7,334 nucleotides of DNA from Bacteroidia bacterium (GTDB lineage: Bacteria > Bacteroidota > Bacteroidia > Bacteroidales > UBA12481), in the NCBI GenBank assembly GCA_026391235.1, contig JAPLDV010000054.1, positions 1 through 7,334 on the forward strand, read 5' to 3'. A program made the position numbers and the translations under genes. The notes beneath the pieces were generated by a model, which saw only the letters and a program-made list of their open reading frames with translations, was not told the DNA's origin and did not search any database. Positions 6,001 to 7,334 of the stretch are shown here, piece by piece (position 1 is the stretch's first letter; each line of letters starts with the position of its first letter).

Positions 6001-7334
6001 GAATAAACGGTGACGGTCATGGTGCTGATAGCAGCCGTGCATGGTCCTGCGCCATCAGGATCATTGCTGGTTAAGGTAAGAACAACCGATCCGCTGGAAA
6101 TACCTGGTGAATAAGTTGTGGTTAAAACATTGACATCCCCAAAACTTCCGCTGGGTGCGCTCCAGGTTCCGGAAGTGGCTCCGCCTCCGACCGAACCAGC
6201 AAGGGTTATGGTTCCGCTTGGACAGGTATTTTGATTTGCGCCTGCATTAGCTGTAGCAGCAGGATTTATGGTTACAACCATACCGTCAGTGCCAAATGAG
6301 CATGGACCAGCCGGATCATTCGTTGTCAGTGTCAATGTAACCGTACCTCCGCTAATATCTCCTGCGGAAGGGGTATAGGTGGTACTTAGGCTGGCTGCAT
6401 CAGCAAATGAACCGGATCCGCTGGTCGACCAGATAGATGATATAACACCAGTTCCTGATCGCGAACCCGTAAGGCTGACCGTAGATCCTGAACATATAGT
6501 TTGGTCGGTTCCGGCATCTGCGATGGCATTTAGGTTGATGGTAATGACCATCTGATCGGATACCGCCGGACATGGACCTGAAGGATCATCCGTGGTAAGG
6601 GTAAGTGTAATATTGCCGCCGGCAGATAGTTCGCCTAATGACGGGTTATAGGTTGCGGCTAAAGTGGTATTATCAGGAGTAAATGTTCCTGCTCCTCCGC
6701 TCCAGGTTCCGGTGAGGGCGCTCCCACCGATGGTTCCTGCAAGCGTTACAGTAGTTGTCGTATTGCAGATCGTTTGGTCGGGCCCGGCATTAACCGTGGC
6801 AACAGCATTGTTTGTCAATACCACATCTGCAAAAGAAGCAGTGCAGGGACTGTTCGAAATGGTCCATCTTAATGTTGCCGACGTTCCGACCGGAACTCCG
6901 GTGACTCCCGACGTTGGGGATGACGGAGTTGTTATGGTAGCCGTCCCGCCGAAAACGCTCCATTGGCCGGTCCCCACACCCGGGGTGTTTCCCGCCAGAG
7001 TGAAATTGCCATTGTTACAATTGGCCTGATTGGTTCCTGCGTTTGCAGTAGTTGGATTCTGGTTGAATTTGACGACGACATCATCGAAGGATGAGCATGG
7101 CCCGTTTGTGATAGTCCACCTCAAAGTATAGGTTGACCCTGCCGTGCCGCTGAAAGTTGAGACTGGACTTGCAGCATTACCAAAGGAGCCACCGGGTCCC
7201 GAGAATACGGTCCACGCACCGGTTCCGATATCTGCTGTATTGCCTGCAAGAGTAACTGTGGCCAATCCGCAGGTCAAAGCATCGGTCTGATCCGAACCGG
7301 CATTGGCGACAGTCGGACTGATATTGAACGTGAT
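1..7334 (-). CDS. Giant multidomain Ig-like/PKD-like/MBG repeat surface protein, internal fragment
   Basis: One uninterrupted minus-strand frame fills the window (first codon at 7334-7332, last full codon at 5-3), giving 2,444 residues without a stop. Neither the start nor the stop is present, so the full protein is longer. It is rich in Thr, Ser, Gly and Ala and very poor in Lys until the last 270 residues. Domain order from the N terminus is A-B-C-D-E-F, A-B-C-D-E-F, A-G-H-I-F, J, K, three MBG domains, and the start of a YDG domain. Recurrent signatures are NAGxDQT at domain starts, LRWTISNSPC or LTLTTNDPxGPC near domain ends, and KVYGESDP in the MBG domains. Proteins of this architecture in Bacteroidota are usually exported by the type IX system and act as adhesins or cell-surface filaments. 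That role is inferred; no enzyme motif, signal peptide, membrane segment or sorting domain is visible here. Confidence 0.95.
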   Translation of the reverse strand, partial: MTFNISPTVANAGSDQTDALTCGLATVTLAGNTADIGTGAWTVFSGPGGSFGNAASPVSTFSGTAGSTYTLRWTITNGPCSSFDDVVVKFNQNPTTANAGTNQANCNNGNFTLAGNTPGVGTGQWSVFGGTATITTPSSPTSGVTGVPVGTSATLRWTISNSPCTASFADVVLTNNAVATVNAGPDQTICNTTTTVTLAGTIGGSALTGTWSGGAGTFTPDNTTLAATYNPSLGELSAGGNITLTLTTDDPSGPCPAVSDQMVITINLNAIADAGTDQTICSGSTVSLTGSRSGTGVISSIWSTSGSGSFADAASLSTTYTPSAGDISGGTVTLTLTTNDPAGPCSFGTDGMVVTINPAATANAGANQNTCPSGTITLAGSVGGGATSGTWSAPSGSFGDVNVLTTTYSPGISSGSVVLTLTSNDPDGAGPCTAAISTMTVTVYSPPTTTGTTICVGGTGTLAVTSACPSISSGTSGPSFAGTGATSGSGTAWTNPGNVISDNNSYATVADGWLGITSQNLNATNFSFSIPSGATIKGIAASISRYKGGGGTVRDNSLYMIKGGANSGSNRGATSTNWPTSETGANYGSSSDLWGTTWTSADVNASNFGVALSATISNSFLNNTTAYVDYIQVTVTYELNGDIYWYTSPVGGLSIGTGTPFNPEGVSGSGLPDTDTPGIYPFYAECSNVPGCRTLANFVINPAPTVANAGPDQTDIATCGSTTVTLAANTALVGTGAWSVVTGTGGSFVNAADPGTNFSGTAGTAYTLRWTISNSPCTPSTDDVLVTFNRNPSTADAGPDQTLCNTSTFTMAAIAPTVGTGAWSLQGGTATITTPASRTTTVTGVPVGTIATLRWTISSSPCTASYDDVFLTNELAATVNAGVDQTICNTTTSVTLAGVRGGSSSSATWTGGAGTFTPDAFTLGATYTPTAGELSAGGNITLTLTTDDPVGVCNSVSDQMILTINLNASANAGVDQTICSGSTVSITGTRSGTGVISSTWTTGGTGSFLNAGNLSTTYTPSAADITAGSVILTLTTNDPAGPCGAGSDFMVVTIDPAATANAGPNQNTCPGGQITLAGSIGGAASTSIWTAPSGTFGDALSTTSTYTPSISSGSVVLTLTTNDPAGPCPAAVSTMTVTVYSPPTTSGATVCVGGSGTIAVTSACPTISSGTAGPTMAGLAANSGSGTAWANLNYISADDGNAVTAAISSSGSSQNLHTTGYGFSIPSNATILGIDVSINRWGSSTSGGGIQDVTVSLLKGGAATGSNKAVTGSWSTTNTTVVNYGGTADLWGTSWTPAETNATNFGVTLAVENLTTYASRTANVDYIKITVTYDINGTIEWYTASSGGTLLGSGSPFNPVGSSVLPNTNTPGIYPFYAECSNVPGCRTLANFIINAPPTTAAAGIDQLVCSPATNTTLAANTPVTGTGAWSVVSGPSTSQAQFSSSSNPLATFTPAGGYGTYTLRWTISNAPCTASTDDVIIIYNATPPTPGSITGVTPVCPGIAGITFSITAVARATSYTWTVPAGWSITGGQGTISMTATSGTVGEDGNITVTATNDCSTSSASTMAVTVVNTNDIGFNGNVNTNTHAICAETAGTTIDGGNPTGTETFTWQVSTTGPSGSYSTVSPNPGSTQNWTVSLTYYNNAGTYYFRRVISGSTNCNGNSDVVTLTVNALPTTVTVSGGGAVCNTATLTASNGGSGTIYYQGTNSNGTSTATPSTIEVVSTPGTYYFRARSAEGCWGTQGSATVTINTSPSTTGISICRGGSGTLTSSTVCPSGGSATSGPRNPTTGASMSGTGTAWSNPTYVTASDNNRAIAAIPASNSISNYLKASGYGFAIPSGATINGVQVAIERHEEYSGTNARVHDNEVLLVSGATISSNKATSTMWPGTTDATANYGSTSDNWGITWTSGQINDASFGVQLSAINTSTSGTNHEARVDHITVTVTYTLTGSLDWFTVSSGGTKIGSGSPFNPVGVLNSGLPDTNTPGIYKFYAECSLTPNCRTETIYEIKTPPAAPTATNSGPICAGGTLNLFASTVPDATSYSWTGPLGFNSTEQNPTVSTNATTSMSGDYSVTATVSGCTSLAGTTTATVVKPAAPTGIDFTGPYDGSPHSGSATPPSNATVVWHTAATGGSVTVAPTGTAVGVYKAWAESESTIVPGCVSAVRTEVTVTIGKKDITITAEAKTKEYGYDDPLLTYTLSITLPTGDVMVGELSRETGFYADYYDILRNTLTINNAGNYNITYVGAVFEITPRKITVTIDPQTKVYGESDPPLTYSFAPTPLPYSDKWDGELARAPGEIVGSYNITQGTLAILDGSNVNMWLNYDITFLPFTPAVLTITPLTVYVTADLQTKVYGESDPALTYTFDPDPLPLGETFTGGLERVSGEDVGDYNINQGDLALSGNLILVYTGALFSITQREITVTAVTDTKIYDGNNLSAVL
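72..302 (-). other. MBG domain N (YGX type)
   Basis: The 77-residue domain begins LTVYVTADLQTKVYGESDPA and contains LTYTFDPDPLPLG, GGLERVSGEDVGDYNINQGD and YTGALFSITQ. The first half is very close to domain M, which points to tandem duplication of MBG units. Confidence 0.9.
303..566 (-). other. MBG domain M (YGX type)
   Basis: The 88-residue domain begins RKITVTIDPQTKVYGESDPP and contains LTYSFAPTPL, GELARAPGEIVGSYNITQGT and NYDITFLPFTPAVLTITP. All the family landmarks are present. MBG domains are short stalk-forming units found in tandem near the C-terminal part of large secreted proteins. Confidence 0.9.
567..806 (-). other. MBG domain L (YGX type)
   Basis: The 80-residue domain begins KKDITITAEAKTKEYGYDD and contains PLLTYTL, VGELSRETG and NAGNYNITYVGAVFEITP. 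The TKxYGxxDPxLTY start, the GxLxRExG centre and the final ITP fit the MBG YGX-type family. It contains no cysteine. It is the least typical of the three, with DYYDILRNTLTI in place of the usual YxIxxGTL. Confidence 0.85.
807..1043 (-). other. Hybrid domain K (YDG-like start, Ig-like end)
   Basis: The 79-residue domain opens with TGPYDGSPHSGSATPP, which resembles the first strand of YDG/MBG domains. It continues with TVVWHTAATGGSVTVAPTGT, VGVYKAWAES and GCVSAVRTEVTVTI, which resemble the second half of a CHU_C-associated Ig domain. It has a single cysteine, unlike all the domains before it. It marks the change from Ig-like to MBG domains. Confidence 0.6.
1044..1295 (-). other. Ig/PKD-like domain J
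   Basis: The 84-residue domain begins PPAAPTATNSGPICAGGTL, contains SYSWTGPLGFNSTEQNP and GDYSVTATVSGC, and ends TTATVVK. The PICxGxTLxL, SYxWxGPxGF and YxVxxxxxGC series is a common Ig-like repeat in CHU_C-containing proteins. It has two cysteines and stands between the last F domain and the hybrid domain K. Confidence 0.78.
1296..2075 (-). other. Split Ig-like domain F3 with an internal beta-rich module
   Basis: The 260-residue region repeats the F architecture in a different neighbourhood. The opening is TGISICRGGSGTL, and the fold resumes with SLDWFTVSSGG, then GSGSPFNPVG, GIYKFYAECS and NCRTETIYEIK. Four cysteines lie at the same places as in F1 and F2. The final strand is more charged than in F1 and F2. 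Confidence 0.78.
1488..2006 (-). other. Inserted beta-rich module in F3 (173 residues)
   Basis: The module begins CPSGGSATSGP and ends VDHITVTVTY. Landmarks are TGTAWSNPTYV, YGFAIPSGATINGV, HDNEVLLVSGA, NYGSTSDNWGITWT and ASFGVQL. It differs from the other two modules by being more charged (an AIERHEEYSG segment and several His residues), by changing DLWG to DNWG, and by being three residues longer. Confidence 0.7.
2076..2312 (-). other. Ig-like domain I
   Basis: The 79-residue domain contains GGAVCNTATLTASNGGSGT, then IYYQGTNSNGTSTATPST and GTYYFRARSAEGCWGTQG. I recognise this IYYQGT / TYYFRA series as a recurring unit in giant Bacteroidota surface proteins. It is followed directly by the split domain F3, as a comparable Ig domain (E) precedes F1 and F2. 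Confidence 0.75.
2313..2612 (-). other. Ig-like domain H
   Basis: The 100-residue domain runs from NDIGFNGNV to VVTLTVN. It contains TFTWQVSTTGPSGSY and NAGTYYFRRVISGSTNC, the latter being the late-strand motif of CHU-type repeats. Cysteines lie in AIC and TNC. It has no relative elsewhere in the window that I could find. Confidence 0.7.
2613..2879 (-). other. PKD-like domain G
   Basis: The 89-residue domain begins PPTPGSITGVTPVCPG, continues with ATSYTWTVPAGWSITGGQG, and ends GNITVTATNDC and TMAVTVVN. The PxxPGxIxG start, the YxWxxPxGW motif and the NxC near the end match the PKD-like domains frequent in Bacteroidota surface proteins. Such domains act as spacers or protein-binding units. 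It has two cysteines. Confidence 0.8.
2880..3149 (-). other. Ig-like domain A3
   Basis: The 90-residue domain begins PPTTAAAGIDQLVC, contains TTLAANTPVTGTGAWSVVSG and ends TLRWTISNAPCTAS and DDVIIIYN. It is clearly an A-type domain but more diverged than A1 and A2 are from each other in the middle (a SQAQFSSSSN segment). What follows it is not a B domain. Confidence 0.8.
3159..3229 (-). repeat. Near-identical DNA segment, copy in F2
   Basis: These 71 bases match 5241-5311 with only two mismatches, both third-base changes in proline codons. They encode the end of domain F2. The conservation is far higher than in the surrounding cassette DNA. Confidence 0.9.
3336..3845 (-). other. Inserted beta-rich module in F2 (170 residues)
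   Basis: It has exactly the same length as the F1 insertion and the same ordered landmarks: CPTISSGTAGP, SGSGTAWANL, YGFSIPSNATILGI, VSLLKGGA, NYGGTADLWGTSWTP, TNFGVTL and VDYIKITVTY. Between the landmarks it differs much more from the F1 copy than the neighbouring Ig domains differ from theirs. That pattern could reflect surface exposure or a changed ligand; both are inference. Confidence 0.7.
3918..4169 (-). other. Ig-like domain E2
   Basis: The 84-residue domain begins PAATANAGPNQNTCPGG, contains APSGTFGD and SISSGSVVLTLTTNDP, and ends GPC and STMTVTV. It is the counterpart of E1 and runs directly into F2. Confidence 0.8.
4170..4439 (-). other. Ig-like domain D2
   Basis: The 90-residue domain begins ASANAGVDQTICSGSTV, contains RSGTGVISS and STTYTPSAADI, and ends LTLTTNDPAGPC and MVVTID. 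It is the counterpart of D1. Confidence 0.82.
4440..4712 (-). other. Ig-like domain C2
   Basis: The 91-residue domain begins AATVNAGVDQTICNTTT, shares GGAGTFTPD and GELSAGGNITLTLTTDDP with C1, and ends DQMILTIN. The second cysteine lies in GVC rather than GPC. Confidence 0.82.
4713..4967 (-). other. Ig-like domain B2
   Basis: The 85-residue domain begins NPSTADAGPDQTLCN and contains GGTATITTPA, VTGVPVGT and LRWTISSSPCTAS, ending DDVFLTNE. It is the counterpart of B1 and has the same two-cysteine pattern. Confidence 0.8.
4968..5231 (-). other. Ig-like domain A2
   Basis: The 88-residue domain begins PTVANAGPDQTDIATCG, contains TVTLAANTALVGTGAWSVV, and ends TLRWTISNSPC and DDVLVTFN. The two cysteines are in TCG and SPC. 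It is the counterpart of A1 and A3. Confidence 0.82.
5241..5311 (-). repeat. Near-identical DNA segment, copy in F1
   Basis: This is the partner of 3159-3229, exactly 2,082 bases away and in the same codon phase. It encodes the same residues at the end of domain F1. The corresponding segment of F3 (around 1307-1377) is clearly diverged. Confidence 0.9.
5424..5933 (-). other. Inserted beta-rich module in F1 (170 residues)
   Basis: The module starts at CPSISSG and ends at YIQVTVTY. In order it carries GTAWTNPGNV, FSFSIPSGATIKGI, RDNSLYMIKGG, NYGSSSDLWGTTWT, NFGVAL and VDYIQVTVTY. I recognise this motif series (a SIPSGATI strand, a YG..DLWG..WT turn and a VDYI..TV final strand) from beta-sandwich-like modules in large bacterial surface and phage-type proteins, but I cannot name a family with certainty. 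A jelly-roll, ligand-binding fold is plausible by inference. No catalytic residues are evident. Confidence 0.7.
6006..6263 (-). other. Ig-like domain E1
   Basis: The 86-residue domain begins PAATANAGANQNTC, contains APSGSFGD and ISSGSVVLTL, and ends GPC plus STMTVTV. It carries NDPDGAGPC where E2 has NDPAGPC, which accounts for its two extra residues. It leads directly into the split domain F1. Confidence 0.8.
6264..6533 (-). other. Ig-like domain D1
   Basis: The 90-residue domain begins ADAGTDQTICSGSTVSLTG, contains STTYTPSAGDISGG, and ends LTLTTNDPAGPC plus MVVTIN. Cysteines lie in TIC and GPC. It agrees with D2 at 67 of 90 positions. The strand pattern is close to domains C and E. Confidence 0.82.
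6534..6806 (-). other. Ig-like domain C1
   Basis: The 91-residue domain begins with VNAGPDQTICNTTT, carries GGAGTFTPD and GELSAGGNITLTLTTDDP, and ends DQMVITIN. It has two cysteines (TICN and GPC). It agrees with C2 at 68 of 91 positions by hand alignment without gaps. Confidence 0.82.
6807..7064 (-). other. Ig-like domain B1
   Basis: The 86-residue domain begins NPTTANAGTNQ and contains GTATITTP and TLRWTISNSPC. The cysteines are in ANCNN and SPC. The LRWTIS strand is shared with A-type domains, so A and B probably arose from one ancestor. Its partner is B2. Confidence 0.8.
7065..7319 (-). other. Ig-like domain A1
   Basis: This 85-residue beta-sandwich-like domain begins PTVANAGSDQT and ends with TLRWTITNGPC and DDVVVKFN. 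Two cysteines, in TCG near the start and GPC near the end, could form an intradomain disulfide. Its closest relatives in the window are A2 and A3. It resembles the Ig-like domains common in large secreted Bacteroidota proteins; no binding residues are recognisable. Confidence 0.8.

Larger units (their letters stand above)
5232..6005 (-). other. Split Ig-like domain F1 with an internal beta-rich module
   Basis: The 258-residue region is an Ig-like domain of the CHU_C-associated kind cut in two. The first part (SPPTTTGTTICVGGTGTL) supplies the opening strands. The second part, from DIYWYTSPVGG through GIYPFYAECSNVPGC to LANFVIN, supplies the rest of the fold. About 170 residues at 5933-5424 lie between them. 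In ordinary members of the family the cysteine-containing strand leads within a short distance to the WY...GG strand, so the insertion is clear. Four cysteines are present (ICVGG, SACPS, AECSN, PGCRT) instead of the usual two. Confidence 0.8.
5232..7319 (-). repeat. Super-repeat unit 1 (domains A1-B1-C1-D1-E1-F1)
   Basis: This 696-residue cassette holds five Ig-like domains of 85-91 residues followed by one split Ig-like domain of 258 residues. Each domain matches the domain at the same position in unit 2 better than its own neighbours. By hand, C1 and C2 agree at 68 of 91 residues and D1 and D2 at 67 of 90, without gaps. This shows that the six-domain block was duplicated as a whole. The five residues before it (ITFNI) look like the last strand of a preceding domain, so the array probably continues upstream. 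Confidence 0.9.

Noticed and set aside
6664..7029. A 121-codon open frame on the plus strand
   Set aside because: It lies wholly antisense to domains A1-C1, is low complexity (Val, Pro, Ala) and has no recognisable protein features. The same applies to the plus-strand frames at 907-1113, 1855-2142, 2485-2778 and 3496-3696.
3150..7319. Regularly spaced repeats as a possible CRISPR array or SprB-type repeat tract
   Set aside because: The repeats are diverged protein-coding domains of 250-270 bases with no short identical repeats or unique spacers. The GGxxPYxYxW signature of SprB repeats is absent.

Overview
The whole window is the interior of one very large protein-coding gene on the minus strand. 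I translated the minus strand from base 7334 down to base 3 and found a single open frame of 2,444 codons with no stop, no start that needs to be invoked, and no frameshift. Both ends of the gene lie outside the window. The domain families (Ig-like repeats of the CHU_C-associated type, PKD-like, MBG and YDG domains) are typical of secreted giant surface proteins of Bacteroidota. The organism is therefore most likely a free-living or environmental member of that phylum. This assignment is inferred from protein families, not from any marker gene.

Reading the protein from N to C terminus (high to low coordinates), the layout is as follows. Bases 7319-5232 hold a cassette of six domains, called A-B-C-D-E-F here. 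Bases 5231-3150 hold a second copy of the same cassette in the same order (694 residues against 696). Bases 3149-1296 hold a third, altered unit that begins with an A domain and ends with an F domain but carries a PKD-like domain and two other Ig-like domains (G, H, I) in place of B-E. Bases 1295-807 hold two more Ig-like or hybrid domains (J, K). Bases 806-72 hold three MBG domains of the YGX type (L, M, N), and bases 71-1 begin a YDG-type domain.

The most distinctive element is domain F. It is an Ig-like domain split by an insertion of about 170 residues that looks like a separate beta-rich module. The insertion sits at the same point in all three copies, so such modules would recur along an Ig-like stalk. 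Every ordinary Ig-like domain has exactly two cysteines, each F has four, K has one and the MBG region has none. This suits an extracellular, disulfide-stabilised stalk followed by a cysteine-free segment.

No RNA gene, mobile element, CRISPR array, promoter or terminator is supported. Shorter open frames on either strand are out-of-frame shadows of this gene. The function (adhesion, glycan or surface binding) is inferred from architecture only. A type IX secretion sorting domain or CHU_C domain would be expected downstream, beyond base 1.
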